A stretch of 64,000 nt of DNA from Firmicutes bacterium HGW-Firmicutes-15 (GCA_002840245.1 PHAA01000007.1:62001-126000); one strand, 5' to 3'. Shown: positions 46,566-56,805, numbered from the stretch's first letter. Made by a program: numbers and translations. Notes: a model not told the origin generated them from the letters alone.

Positions 46566-47462
46566 TTATTGGCCCAGGTAATTCTTAACATCATACTGTT
46601 GATATAGGTCTTGAATCCAGCTGTCATATTCTTCGCCTATCTTTTTATCAAGCAAAGCATCTCTTATTTCAGCTTTACTTTGTTCATAATTGGCTTCCTG
46701 GGCATCCTTTTTATCAACCAGTTTAATAATGTGGTAACCATATTCTGTCTTTATTGGATCACTAATTTCTCCAACTTTTAAAGCAAAAGCAGCTTCCTCA
46801 AATTCTACAGCCATCTTTCCACTTCCAAAATATCCGAGATCTCCTCCATTCTCCTTCGTCCCATTATCGGTTGAGTATTCTTTTGCTAATTGGGCGAAAT
46901 CTCCACCGTTAACTATTTTTTGTTTAACTTGATTAGCTATTTCAAAACTATCTGCCAAAATGTGGCTGGCTTTTACTTGTTTTTCCTGGGCAAACGTTGC
47001 TTTGTTTTCTTCAAAATAAGCTTTAAGTTCCTCTTCCGTAATGGTAATCTGCGGTTCGAGGATTTTTTTCACTTTCAGGTTGTCGACGATATCTTTTTTG
47101 ACTTGATCCAATGTATAACCGCTCATTGCTAATGCCTGAATAAAACCTGCTTCGCCTCCATACTGTTCGTAGTATTTGTTTATTTCCTTTTGGATATCGG
47201 CATCAGATACTACGACATTTTGTTTTTTGGATTCAAGTTCAACTATTTTTTGAGAAATTAGTGAATCCAAAACCTGCTTCCCACTTGACTGCACCAACGC
47301 ATCGTATAGCTGATCTTTATTAATATTTTGCCCATTTACACTCGCTATAACTTCTGGTTTTGATTGCACAATTCCGTAACCAATAAATAGCCCGATAACT
47401 GCACAAACAATTATTGAATAGGTTATTATATGGCGGTTAGTTTTCCTAATTTTCCATTTCAT
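46566..47462 (-). CDS. prsA: Parvulin-type foldase, PrsA/SurA-like
   Basis: A 298-residue protein: one membrane anchor (12-32, no lipobox cysteine), a SurA-type chaperone N domain (ASVNGQNINKDQLYDAL), and a parvulin domain at about 165-255 (KASHILAD, GGDLGYFGSGKM, EYGYHIIKL). It would help exported proteins fold outside the membrane. PrsA proper is a lipoprotein; here the anchor is a helix. GGAGAG lies 12 bases before the ATG. Confidence 0.88.
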   Translation of the reverse strand: MKWKIRKTNRHIITYSIIVCAVIGLFIGYGIVQSKPEVIASVNGQNINKDQLYDALVQSSGKQVLDSLISQKIVELESKKQNVVVSDADIQKEINKYYEQYGGEAGFIQALAMSGYTLDQVKKDIVDNLKVKKILEPQITITEEELKAYFEENKATFAQEKQVKASHILADSFEIANQVKQKIVNGGDFAQLAKEYSTDNGTKENGGDLGYFGSGKMAVEFEEAAFALKVGEISDPIKTEYGYHIIKLVDKKDAQEANYEQSKAEIRDALLDKKIGEEYDSWIQDLYQQYDVKNYLGQ

Positions 47463-47804
47463 TTGTTTAAATAGCTCTCCTTACTTAATCAATTTTGGCA
47501 GGCCAACATGTCTGCTGCTGTTAAATATATTTGCACAAAACCATTTCATTAAAGAAATTGTAAGTGTCAGTCCCTATGACGAAATATCATTAAAGACAAG
47601 CTCGATTCCTAACGCTCTGGTAATCATTGACTTTTCTCAGTAGCTCTCAGATTTATATTGCCCTGACTAGACCAAAGATAACAATCATATGTCAATAAAA
47701 TGTTAGAGGGTGTGCATTTAATTAACATATAGGCAAGGGCGCCCAAATATTTTTCGGGCACCCTTTGTTGTTTAATTAAATTGTACTCAAGTGAACCAGT
47801 TAAA
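47463..47804. other. Intergenic region
   Basis: Holds the promoter region of the PrsA-like gene and, at 47735-47765, the terminator of the S-layer protein gene. No gene is supported; the minus frame 47624-47821 runs through the terminator. Confidence 0.6.
47735..47765 (-). terminator. Terminator of the SLH protein gene
   Basis: A 10-bp stem (47735-47744 with 47756-47765) with one mismatch, 40 bases past the stop codon. Confidence 0.6.
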
Positions 47805-49901
47805 TTATGATTGTACGGCAATAATCAGGCTGCCCTTAGCTACAATCCTGCTGCCATTATTTACTGTATAGCTAATAGTTGTATTACCTGCTGCAACCGC
47901 TGTGATTGCTCCAGTCGGAGCATCAACAGATGCTTTGGCGGGATCACTTGATATCCAGGTAATACTCTCGCCTGCTCTGGGTGCTGTAAATCCGGTAGGT
48001 GTTACTGCTCCGGCGCCAACTTTAACTACTCCTATACTTGGGTTATTGACTGTTGCTGCTGCATAGACTGTGATTGCTTTTGAATTTAAATTACCGCTGG
48101 TTGAAACAGTGTAGCTAATGTTAGTTGTACCTGCCTTTAAGGCTGTAACCACTCCAGTTATGCTGTCAACCGCAGCAACTGTCGGATTACTTGAAGTCCA
48201 GCCACCGGCACCTGCTTCTGTAGTTGCAGCAGCAGCTGTGATAGTCTCTCCGATTTGGAGTACATTTAATCCGTTGACTGGTGCGCCCGGTACCACTGCT
48301 GCAATAACTGTGATTGCCAGGCTGCCTTTGGCAACAATATTGCCAGTGGCTTTTTTGGTTACTTCATAAGCTATAATCGTGTCGCCAGCTTCTACTGCAG
48401 TGATTACTCCAGTTGTTTCGTCAACTGCTGCTTTATCAGTATCTGTTGAAGTCCATGTAATTATCTCTGTCGAATCTGATGGTGTAAAGCTTGTAGGTAT
48501 TACGGGTCCAGCACCAACTTGTACTATTCCTATGCTTGGGTTATTAACTATTGCTGCTGCATACACTGTGATTGCTTTTGAATTTACTTTGCTACTGGTA
48601 GAAACAGTGTAGCCAATGTTTGTGGTTCCGGCTTTTAATGCTTCAACTGTTCCAGTAGTTTCATTAACCGAAGCAACGGTCGGGTTACTTGAAGTCCAGC
48701 CACCTGCTCCTGGTTCTGTGGTATCTGCTGTAGCCGTTGTGGTCTCACCCATCTGGAGTACGCCTAATCCGGTTACCACTGCACCCGGTACTACTACAGG
48801 AATAACTGTGATGGTCAAGCTGCCTTTAACAACTATTTTGCTGGTGGCTTTGTTGGTTACCTCATAAGCTATAATTGTATCGCCAGCATCTACTGCAGTG
48901 ATTACTCCAGTTGTTTCATTAATGGTTGCTTTATTCGTAGCTGAGGATGTCCATGAAATGGTCTCGGTTCCGTCTGCTGCTGTAAAGCTTGTAGGTGTTA
49001 CATTTTCGGCACCAACCTGAACTACTCCGATGCTGGGATTATTTATGGCTGCTTCTGGATATACCGTAATCTCTTTTGAATTTGTCTTTCCACTGGTTGA
49101 AACAGTGTAGCTAATAATAGTGGTGCCTGCTTTTAATGATGCCACTATTCCGCCATTAACATCAACTATAGCAATGGAGGGGTCGCTTGAAGTCCAGCCG
49201 CCTGCCCCTGCTTCTGTGGTTGTTGCAGTAGCTGTGGTGGTCTCTCCCATCTGGAGTACACCTAATCCGTTTATTTCTGCACCCGGTACTGCTTTAATTA
49301 TTGATTGACCTATTACTACCACCGCTTCAGCCCTGGTAGCACTTCCTTGAGGTTTAAAGCTATTATCAGGATAACCAGCTATTATTTTGTTGCTGCTCGC
49401 TGTATCAACGCTGCTTGTGGCCCACGCTGAAATTTCATCATAGTCAGAAAATGACTTCCCTGTAGTAACTGTATCCAACTTAGCAGCATTAACAACCATA
49501 ACTGCTACCTGTTCGCGCGTAATTATGTCATTGGGTCCAAATGAGCCATTTCCATAACCGTTTGCGATACCGGAAGCACTGGCGGTGGCGATATAATCTT
49601 TAGCCCAGTGGTCAGCAGTATCTGTGAAATCTTCGCCGTTCTTGGCCTCCAACTTAAATGCCTTTACCAAAACAACTGCAAATTCAGCTCTGGTAATGGT
49701 TTGATCAGGTTTAAAAGAGCCATCCGGGTAACCACTTATGTTATTCTGGGCAGTTAAGTTTTCAATTTGACTCTGAGCCCAGTGACCATTAATGTCATTC
49801 AAGTCCGAGCTAGCATAAGCTGAAGGCGTCGGGATGCCAAAAACTATAGTCCAAATAAACATCGCTAGTACCAACCAGCTAAACTTTGTGTTTTTCTTCA
49901 A
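47805..49901 (-). CDS. S-layer-homology surface protein with Big_2 repeats
   Basis: A 698-residue surface protein: signal peptide (1-31, ending SAYA), three SLH domains (about 34-205, with TRAEFAVVL, TREQVAVMV and TRAEAVVVI), then three near-identical tandem units of about 165 residues, each two Big_2 immunoglobulin-like domains (GLGVLQMGE... and NPSIGVVQVGA...). SLH domains hold it to wall polymers. The start is a TTG at 49901 eight bases after GGGGAGG; the longer frame has no ribosome site. Confidence 0.9.
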   Translation of the reverse strand: MKKNTKFSWLVLAMFIWTIVFGIPTPSAYASSDLNDINGHWAQSQIENLTAQNNISGYPDGSFKPDQTITRAEFAVVLVKAFKLEAKNGEDFTDTADHWAKDYIATASASGIANGYGNGSFGPNDIITREQVAVMVVNAAKLDTVTTGKSFSDYDEISAWATSSVDTASSNKIIAGYPDNSFKPQGSATRAEAVVVIGQSIIKAVPGAEINGLGVLQMGETTTATATTTEAGAGGWTSSDPSIAIVDVNGGIVASLKAGTTIISYTVSTSGKTNSKEITVYPEAAINNPSIGVVQVGAENVTPTSFTAADGTETISWTSSATNKATINETTGVITAVDAGDTIIAYEVTNKATSKIVVKGSLTITVIPVVVPGAVVTGLGVLQMGETTTATADTTEPGAGGWTSSNPTVASVNETTGTVEALKAGTTNIGYTVSTSSKVNSKAITVYAAAIVNNPSIGIVQVGAGPVIPTSFTPSDSTEIITWTSTDTDKAAVDETTGVITAVEAGDTIIAYEVTKKATGNIVAKGSLAITVIAAVVPGAPVNGLNVLQIGETITAAAATTEAGAGGWTSSNPTVAAVDSITGVVTALKAGTTNISYTVSTSGNLNSKAITVYAAATVNNPSIGVVKVGAGAVTPTGFTAPRAGESITWISSDPAKASVDAPTGAITAVAAGNTTISYTVNNGSRIVAKGSLIIAVQS
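47815..49290. repeat. Three tandem ~495-bp coding repeats
   Basis: Within the SLH gene, landmarks such as GTACxxCxTAATCC recur near 48268, 48768 and 49261, so units are about 493-501 bases. Each codes for a pair of Big_2 domains. High similarity between units makes copy-number change by recombination likely. Confidence 0.75.
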
Positions 49902-50546
49902 AATGTCATCCTCCCCTGTTATTCTCAATACTATTGACTGTTGTATGCAACTGCAGATTCCGGACATGAGATTAGAATGCTCTAAATTATCCTCCCCTTA
50001 TGTTCAATATTTCGTTCATCACTGTTATAAACCGAAATTATCGGGTTTATAAAGTCTTATTAATTTTAGACTACTTCAAGGCAATTACCTTTATGTAAAT
50101 AATAGCAAAACCTAATTTACAGGCCCTGATTACCTTTAAATGCTAAATTGCCAGGCACACTCTCTATTTAACAATTCAGTTCGAATATCAGCCAAGGCTA
50201 CACTAGCGATTAATTCTCGTGGTCCGGGCTTCGGTCCAAGCCTTTCCATCAATCTCCACCTAATCGCTCCCTTAATTGGGTAGGAGGAATCGACTAAACC
50301 GAGTCCTCTAAAACCACGTAGTTACAACAGTGCGATATGCACAAGATAATTTGGATTGCGAATCCTATGATATGTTTCAAATATGGCGAATAAAGCGGTT
50401 TAGTTGAAATACTGGTAATTGGTCGAGATTGCGGAAGTTGATGTGACAGTTGTAGGAGGTATGGATGATGCTATTCTAAATAAAGCATTTAAATAACTCA
50501 GATAACACTTATCATTAAACGGCTGCTTGTAAAACTCAAGTGGCAT
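49902..50546. other. Intergenic region with coding or RNA remnants
   Basis: No intact gene. A minus frame (about 50145-50320) reads like protein (GAIRWRLMERLGPKPG, ASVALADIRTELLN) but lacks a proper start; a plus frame near 50420-50500 ends VTVVGGMDDAILNKAFK. The same stretch folds on itself (CGTGGT at about 50218 with ACCACG at about 50312), so a structured element is also possible. Confidence 0.35.
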
Positions 50547-51521
50547 CTACAAAAAAAGCGTATATACCAGTTTTTGTTCTTCTTGTATCCTCAGCACTTT
50601 ATGACGCTTTACCAGGTAGTCCAGGTGGGCGATGGCTTCTCCGGTGGCAAACCATTTTTGAAAACTGGGAAAGTCATCCCAAGAATCATAGGTCATGTCC
50701 CAATGCATTAGACTAGCAACCTGATAAGCGCTCATAGTTCCTTCTGTGAGGATGTACAGAATCTCCTGCAGCCTATTAGCATGATGATGCTTTAACTCGG
50801 CTATTCTTTCGTGATGGTCATGGATTATTTCCCTATGTCCTGGCAAAACAATGCGGATATCCATATCGTCAATTTTGTCGAGACTAGCCAAGTAATCTCC
50901 CAGAGAGTCATCCACTCCGTCCCAGTGGGTGATATTGGAGGTAATGTGGGCTAGAATGTGGTCACCAGATATAAAAAATTTGTGCTCAGGCTCATATAAA
51001 CACATGTGCCCTGGTGAGTGCCCGGGGGTAGCGGTACACACTAGATGATAGCTGCCGACTTCAATTATATCAGCATCCTGCACATAGGTGAAATCCATAT
51101 CGCTGCCAGAGATAAAGTTCGTAATGGTCTCCCCCTGGTTGCTTATCATTGCTTTGGGGAAGCCGTTTAAGGTAAAACAACCATTAACTTTCATCCAGTA
51201 GTCAGCAGTCATACAAGCACGCATTATGTCTGCGTCCACTCTACTGCAGTATACAGCTGAATCTTTAGTTGCCAGGGTATAGACTAAACCAGAATGGTCG
51301 CCATGCACGTGAGTAATAAAAAAATCCACCTCTGACCAATTCAGTCCCAAATCTGCAATTCCCTTCAGTTGTGCTTTGAGGCATTCCGGCCAGTTAAATC
51401 CAGTATCTATGAGAAGGCTTCTGTGCCTTCCTTTTATTAAATAGGAGTTTAAGGTTTTCAGAGGATTCCCCGGCAGGGGGATTTGTAATAGATAAATACA
51501 AGGTAATATCTCCTCAATCAT
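50547..51521 (-). CDS. MBL-fold metallo-hydrolase, glyoxalase II/LACTB2-like
   Basis: A 324-residue hydrolase. The metal site THVHGDH lies near residue 92, with later ligands in TPGHSPGH (about 188) and SGDHIL (about 210), and VLPGHRE. The C-terminal 75 residues resemble the winged-helix tail of LACTB2-like proteins. The substrate is unknown. The ATG at 51521 lies behind AGGAAG. A single minus-strand gene. Confidence 0.85.
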   Translation of the reverse strand: MIEEILPCIYLLQIPLPGNPLKTLNSYLIKGRHRSLLIDTGFNWPECLKAQLKGIADLGLNWSEVDFFITHVHGDHSGLVYTLATKDSAVYCSRVDADIMRACMTADYWMKVNGCFTLNGFPKAMISNQGETITNFISGSDMDFTYVQDADIIEVGSYHLVCTATPGHSPGHMCLYEPEHKFFISGDHILAHITSNITHWDGVDDSLGDYLASLDKIDDMDIRIVLPGHREIIHDHHERIAELKHHHANRLQEILYILTEGTMSAYQVASLMHWDMTYDSWDDFPSFQKWFATGEAIAHLDYLVKRHKVLRIQEEQKLVYTLFL

Positions 51522-51605
51522 AAATCATACACTTCCTAAAATATTTAAATAATTATATATAATATTTTTTAATGCCTATGGTTGATTAGAATATTTTAGC
51601 TAAGC

Positions 51606-52991
51606 TCATCGTCCAAGTGTTTTTATCTTTTCCAGAGCAGAATCAACCTCGGGAAGAAATATAGTTCTAATTTTTTCGCCATAGGTAGCTGAACTGGCAT
51701 AATGACTAGTCGTAAGATCGTTAAACAGTGTTTGTATAGGAGCGCCAGCCTTTGCATGGGCCAAAAGCTGCTTATAACTAGAGTTGTTTGTATACAAATT
51801 GCTCACATCTTCAGCAAATTCCTCAGGTGATAAATATTTTTTAAACCCTCCGGTATTAGGATCCGTAATTCCACCAAAGTTATTATAATATTGGGCTAAT
51901 GCCGATGTTCCATACCCCGACTCTTCCGCCCACTGCGCCAGCAAGAAATTTACAGGAAGGCCGGTTCCCTTACTTGTCGCTTCAGCATACTGCTTCATTT
52001 GTAGGACAAAGGCTTGATGGTTAGATGGCACAGGAAGAAGAGTGGATTCTTTTTCGCTGGGAGACGAAGAGTTCGCAGCAGGCTGTATTGCCGTTGATTC
52101 CCATTCCGGAGAAACCAGCCAACTCGCTACCCATGCTAAGTGCCCATGATACATGACCTGATACCAACCGTCTTTTTCAGCTACAAAGGCCATCCTTGTA
52201 CCTTTGGGGGCCAATCCAACCAAATCTGATGATGTAGAAGGACCGCTGCGTATATTAACATCAGGGGCGGATATAGAAACGGCGATTATCTTGATCCCTG
52301 AGTCTGAAGGGCAATAAATATTTATAACCCGGTTATCTCCGTCCCAAGTGGCTTTGCCACCCAAGGCTTCTCCTAAAAAACGTAAAGGGGCGAGGATCCT
52401 TCCGTTCACAATTTGGGCAGGAACATCCAGACTTTTAACCTGGCCATTGATGGTGGGAGTAAGTGATCCTATGGTTAAGGTGATGGTCGTAGCGCTTTTG
52501 CTGGCTGTTACTGTTTGGGAGCGGTTATCCCAAGATACGGTGGTGCCAAGAGGTTCAAGAATTGCCCTTAAAGGCACCAGAGCACGACCATTTACTAAGA
52601 TAGGGTTTGTATCGCAATTAATCAAATTACCATTTATGTAAACTTGTATGGGTGATAATTGAGATGTTGATGGACTCAGGCTGGTTAAGTATTCAGCTAT
52701 CCAACCGGTCACATTCCCACAGGACATCTTTACCCAGCCATTGCGTCGCTCCAGAATATTAATACTTGTATTTTTACTCAAGCTGCCGAGGCTGCCATAT
52801 GAAATGCCTGGTCCTGAGCGAACATTAACGCCATTGCCATTGACTATTGCAGTTTCGGCATAAGCCGTTAGGTTAATTCCTCCCAGGCCAAGAAGTGTAA
52901 ATACTATCAGCAGCACAACCGTTTTCCGACTTTTAAACATAGGGAAATGTTTTATAATCTTCACCCTTTCTGCACTGATAGGAGCTATCAA
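51606..52991 (-). CDS. Exported glucosaminidase with SH3 and stalk domains
   Basis: Up to 461 residues. Order: signal peptide (about 20-45), SH3 (48-104), copper-amine-oxidase-like stalk (115-228, VPLRAIL and APLRFLG), SH3 (238-294), Ser/Pro linker, and a glucosaminidase/lysozyme-like domain (325-455; AEESGYGTSALA holds the probable catalytic Glu). It would cut glycan strands of peptidoglycan. Its stalk and SH3 are clearly related to those of the amidase at 12021-13964. The true start is unclear: TTG at 52991 lacks a site, GTG at 52964 and ATG at 52940 are alternatives. Confidence 0.88.
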   Translation of the reverse strand: MIAPISAERVKIIKHFPMFKSRKTVVLLIVFTLLGLGGINLTAYAETAIVNGNGVNVRSGPGISYGSLGSLSKNTSINILERRNGWVKMSCGNVTGWIAEYLTSLSPSTSQLSPIQVYINGNLINCDTNPILVNGRALVPLRAILEPLGTTVSWDNRSQTVTASKSATTITLTIGSLTPTINGQVKSLDVPAQIVNGRILAPLRFLGEALGGKATWDGDNRVINIYCPSDSGIKIIAVSISAPDVNIRSGPSTSSDLVGLAPKGTRMAFVAEKDGWYQVMYHGHLAWVASWLVSPEWESTAIQPAANSSSPSEKESTLLPVPSNHQAFVLQMKQYAEATSKGTGLPVNFLLAQWAEESGYGTSALAQYYNNFGGITDPNTGGFKKYLSPEEFAEDVSNLYTNNSSYKQLLAHAKAGAPIQTLFNDLTTSHYASSATYGEKIRTIFLPEVDSALEKIKTLGR

Positions 52992-53186
52992 TATGTTAAT
53001 AAAAATTCGACACCATTTTATTTAATCCTTCCACGAAAAGCTGAAATATCATAACCTAAGGAACATAAGCATGCTATTAGAATATCTACTGCAGATTTTT
53101 CCTGGGATAAGATTCTATTTGTAATTCCTACTTGTTGGTAAAGAAAGCAATTCAGTGATAGGATTAAACGATAAAATAAATTATAG

Positions 53187-53215
53187 CACCTCATTTCAAG
53201 CTTTAAAATGAGGTG
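53187..53215. promoter_or_regulatory. Perfect inverted repeat upstream of the MFS gene
   Basis: Arms CACCTCATTT and AAATGAGGTG (53187-53196, 53206-53215) are a perfect 10-bp inverted repeat in the divergent promoter region. It may be an operator or a leader hairpin for the MFS gene starting 38 bases on. Confidence 0.55.
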
Positions 53216-53252
53216 TACCTCCGTACAGCTTACTAGTAAAGAGGGTTTCTTT

Positions 53253-54485
53253 ATGACAGACGGACTAGCAAAAGACCTAAAGGGTGAAGGCGTGCAAACA
53301 TGGGGAAAGCCATCCTACATCTGGACCCGAAATTTCACCTTGCTGTGTTTAGCCAACTTTGTATTATTTATGAGCACTCAGATGCTCTTCCCCAGCCTGC
53401 CAGGGTATCTATTCGAGATTGGCGGCAACCAAAAAGACGTTGGATATGTGACAGGTGCCTATACCATTAGCGCTATGGTAATGCGTCCCTTTGCCGGCTG
53501 GTTAGTTGATCGCCATGGCCGAAAATCAACTATGATTTTGGGCATGGTTATGATGCTGACTGCCTCTCTACTTTACACCCACGCAGGTGACGTTTCCTTA
53601 ATGACTTTGCTGCGCAGTCTTCATGGTCTGGCCTTCGGCATGGTTAGCACGGCCATCGGCACCATTGTGGTAGATAGTTTGCCTATTGGACGTTTGAGTG
53701 AGGGCATGGGGTATTTCGGATTGACCTCTTCCCTTTCAATGGCTATAGCACCTATTATTGGTTTTTCCTTAGTGGGGAAATCCGGTTATCCTCTGTTGTT
53801 CCTAGGGGTAAGTCTGCTCACAGTGCTGGCCTTTGGCTGTAGTCTTCTGGTTCAAGGTACCAATGCTCCAATCAGAGTATCGAGCAGCCCTGCTACAGGT
53901 ATCTGGTCCCAAATGTTTGAGAAAAGTGCTCTGATTCCATCTGGTGTGATGTTTTTCCTGGCTGTAGTTTATGGTTCAGTGCTTTCTTTTATCGCTTTAT
54001 ATGCGGCTGAACGTGGGATTGCTAATATTGGATTGTTTTTTACAGCTATGGCTCTAGCCATGTTGGTTTCACGACCCATGTCCGGTCGCTGGGCCGACGG
54101 AGGTGGTATCAATATGGTCTTACTCATTGGCCACCTGGCCCTGCTCATTGGTATGGTGACCACTGGCTTTTCCAGCATCATCACCCATTTCCTATTGGCC
54201 GGTGCATTTATTGGCCTTGGCTTTGGTTTTTGCCTTCCCACTTTACAGGCCCTGGCTGTTCGTGATTCACCAGTACATCGACGAGGTGCAGCCACCGGCA
54301 CATTTTTTGTCGCCTTTGACTTGGGTATAGGTTTAGGAACAATTGTCTGGGGCTATGTGGCAGCAGCAACCAGCTATCAGATAATGTACTTTACTACCCT
54401 GCTTCCCTTGGCTCTGGCTGGAACAATCTACTTCAAATTGATAGCTTCCGTTAACCGTAGGGACTTATCTGAAGACCCCTGCTGA
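53253..54485 (+). CDS. MFS transporter
   Basis: A 410-residue protein with 12 predicted helices. The loop-2 MFS motif is GWLVDRHGRKSTM near residue 82, and a weaker second copy, SGRWADGGG, is in the central loop half. It looks like a drug or metabolite exporter. ATG at 53253 follows AGAGGG by seven bases. No regulator adjoins it, but an inverted repeat upstream may be a control site. Confidence 0.88.
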   Translation: MTDGLAKDLKGEGVQTWGKPSYIWTRNFTLLCLANFVLFMSTQMLFPSLPGYLFEIGGNQKDVGYVTGAYTISAMVMRPFAGWLVDRHGRKSTMILGMVMMLTASLLYTHAGDVSLMTLLRSLHGLAFGMVSTAIGTIVVDSLPIGRLSEGMGYFGLTSSLSMAIAPIIGFSLVGKSGYPLLFLGVSLLTVLAFGCSLLVQGTNAPIRVSSSPATGIWSQMFEKSALIPSGVMFFLAVVYGSVLSFIALYAAERGIANIGLFFTAMALAMLVSRPMSGRWADGGGINMVLLIGHLALLIGMVTTGFSSIITHFLLAGAFIGLGFGFCLPTLQALAVRDSPVHRRGAATGTFFVAFDLGIGLGTIVWGYVAAATSYQIMYFTTLLPLALAGTIYFKLIASVNRRDLSEDPC

Positions 54486-54636
54486 TGATATGCAATTCAA
54501 TTTGTGAGTGGAGTAATTATATGCGTATATTTCATTATTAAATAAACTTAGATTTCATGCTATTTTCGACAATATCTATCAAAGGTAATCGGTTATTGTT
54601 ATAAAAGCGGAGATGAGATCCAAGGAGGCAGTAATA

Positions 54637-56805
54637 GTGAATAATGAAAACAAGACCAGAGAGCAACTCATAAGTGAGATTGCTGAACTACAGCAAAAAA
54701 TTATAGATCTTGAGCTTGCCCAGATAACTCAAAATCTTAGCTCCACAATTCCAGAACCGTTGTCACCCAGCGGCATGTGCTCTGCAGGCAGTCACGAATC
54801 TTTCGCTTCCTTTAATCATGGATGCCAAAAACCAGATGATAACTCAAAAAAATACCATATCTCGGAGCTTATAGATATTCCTCTTCTTCAACAATTGTTT
54901 GATTCATTTTTTGAACTTACCGGAATAATGCATGCAGTTCTGGATGTCGATACCAATATTCTAAGTAGGACAGGCTGGAGTGATATGTGCCTAAATTTTC
55001 ATCGTGTATGCTCCGAAACCGAGTCCAGATGCAAACAAAGTGATAGCTATATCTCTGACCATCTGCAGGATGGCCCTTATATTGGGTATAGGTGTTTAAA
55101 CGGACTCATAGATTATGCAACCCCTATCGTCGTCGAGGGCCAGCACCTGGCCACTATCTATCTGGGACAATTGCTGAACGAACCACCTAATGAGGATATT
55201 TTCCGTCAGCAAGCTCAAGAATATGGATTTGATGAAGCAGCTTACATCGAGGCGCTTCACAAGATTAATATCGTACCTGAGCACCATATTAAACCTATTA
55301 TGGAATTTTACTCTAAACTGGGACAAGTTCTGGCTTCTATGGGGCTGGAACGATTGCGCCGTATAGAGGCAGCAGATTTCGCCCTAAGAGATCGAGAGGA
55401 ACGCCTGAGACTGGTTTTGGAAGGTAGTAGCGATGCCTTTTGGGATTGGAATATTGAAACCGGGCAGATATATAGGAGCGCGCGCTGGGCAGAGATGTTT
55501 GGATACTCCCCTGAGGAAATCGAACCAAAGATCCACACATGGGAGAGACTCCTTCATCCGGATGATATACACGGTACAACGAAGACACTTAAAGAACATC
55601 TGGATGGACTAATATCAAAATATGAAGTTGAGTACCGGCTATTAACCAAATCCGGTGAGTGGAAATGGGTTCTGGAGCGCGGGAGGGTTGTAGCGAGGGA
55701 TGAGCAGGGTAAGCCGTTGCGTGCAGCTGGCACATGTTCAGACATCACAGAACGCAAGCAAGCGGAAGAGTCTTTGCGTTTGTCTGAGGAAAGCTTCTCC
55801 AAGGCCTTTAATGCTAGTCCAGTCTTAATGGCCATTTCTACCCTGGAGGAGGGAAGGTACATTAAGGCCAACAATGCCCTTTGCCGTACTTTAGGTTTTA
55901 ATGATGAAGAGATAATCGGCCAATTATCATTAGAGTTGGGATTTTGGTGTAATCCAGTTGACCGTAACCTGATAAAACAGAGGCTTATGGCTGACCAATC
56001 AGTTCAGGACATGGAAATTCGCTTCTGTAAGAATACAGGAGAGCAAAGATTGGGATTATTTTCTGCGGAGAGACTTGATGTTCATGGCGAATCATGTATG
56101 CTCAGTATTCTTATGGATATAACTGAACTTAGACAAATGGAAGTTGAAATGACCCGTCTGGATAGGCTCAATCTCGTTGGAGAGATGGCTGCTAGTATAG
56201 GCCACGAAATCAGAAACCCCATGACTACCGTTCGCGGTTATCTGCAAATCTTGCGGGAAAATAAGGATTACGTTCAAGAGGTGGATTACTTTGATCTTAT
56301 GATTGAAGAACTGGATAGAGCTAATTCAATAATCACCGAGTTCCTTTCTTTAGCCAAAAACAAGATGGTAGATATGAGGCCAAGTTGTCTCAATACAATA
56401 ATCAGTAAATCATTTCCGCTGATTCAGGCTAAGGCTATGAGTAAAGATCATTACATAAAGCTAGAACTAGATGAATTACCTAACCTGCCCCTTGATGAAA
56501 AAGAAATCCGTCAGCTAATCCTCAATCTGGTCAATAACGGACTTGAATCAATGTCTTCTGATGGATGTATTAACATAAAAACATTTATAGAAAATGAAAA
56601 GGTGGTACTAGCGATTCAGGATCAAGGTCAAGGGATAGATCGTGGATTGCTGGAAAAACTAGGTACACCTTTCTTGACCACCAAGGAGCAAGGTACTGGT
56701 TTAGGATTAGCAGTCTGCTACAGGATTGCTAATCGTCACAATGCCAAAATTGACATAGATACCAGTTCAACCGGTACAACTATTTATGTTAGGTTCCCAT
56801 TATAA
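54637..56805 (+). CDS. Sensor histidine kinase with PocR and PAS domains
   Basis: A 722-residue soluble kinase with no membrane helix. A short coiled coil (1-35), a PocR sensory domain (about 70-235, with CSETESRCKQSD and YRCLNGLIDYATPI), two PAS domains (about 245-380 and 385-500), then HisKA with His523 (GHEIRNPM) and a HATPase with NLVNNGLE, DQGQGI and GTGLGL. PocR in known regulators senses small alcohols or hydrocarbons. GTG at 54637 follows AAGGAGG. No response regulator is adjacent, so it is an orphan here. Confidence 0.9.
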   Translation: MNNENKTREQLISEIAELQQKIIDLELAQITQNLSSTIPEPLSPSGMCSAGSHESFASFNHGCQKPDDNSKKYHISELIDIPLLQQLFDSFFELTGIMHAVLDVDTNILSRTGWSDMCLNFHRVCSETESRCKQSDSYISDHLQDGPYIGYRCLNGLIDYATPIVVEGQHLATIYLGQLLNEPPNEDIFRQQAQEYGFDEAAYIEALHKINIVPEHHIKPIMEFYSKLGQVLASMGLERLRRIEAADFALRDREERLRLVLEGSSDAFWDWNIETGQIYRSARWAEMFGYSPEEIEPKIHTWERLLHPDDIHGTTKTLKEHLDGLISKYEVEYRLLTKSGEWKWVLERGRVVARDEQGKPLRAAGTCSDITERKQAEESLRLSEESFSKAFNASPVLMAISTLEEGRYIKANNALCRTLGFNDEEIIGQLSLELGFWCNPVDRNLIKQRLMADQSVQDMEIRFCKNTGEQRLGLFSAERLDVHGESCMLSILMDITELRQMEVEMTRLDRLNLVGEMAASIGHEIRNPMTTVRGYLQILRENKDYVQEVDYFDLMIEELDRANSIITEFLSLAKNKMVDMRPSCLNTIISKSFPLIQAKAMSKDHYIKLELDELPNLPLDEKEIRQLILNLVNNGLESMSSDGCINIKTFIENEKVVLAIQDQGQGIDRGLLEKLGTPFLTTKEQGTGLGLAVCYRIANRHNAKIDIDTSSTGTTIYVRFPL

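Noticed and set aside
47815-49290. Tandem repeats as a possible CRISPR or satellite
   Set aside because: Units are about 495 bases, in frame, and code for Big_2 domains.
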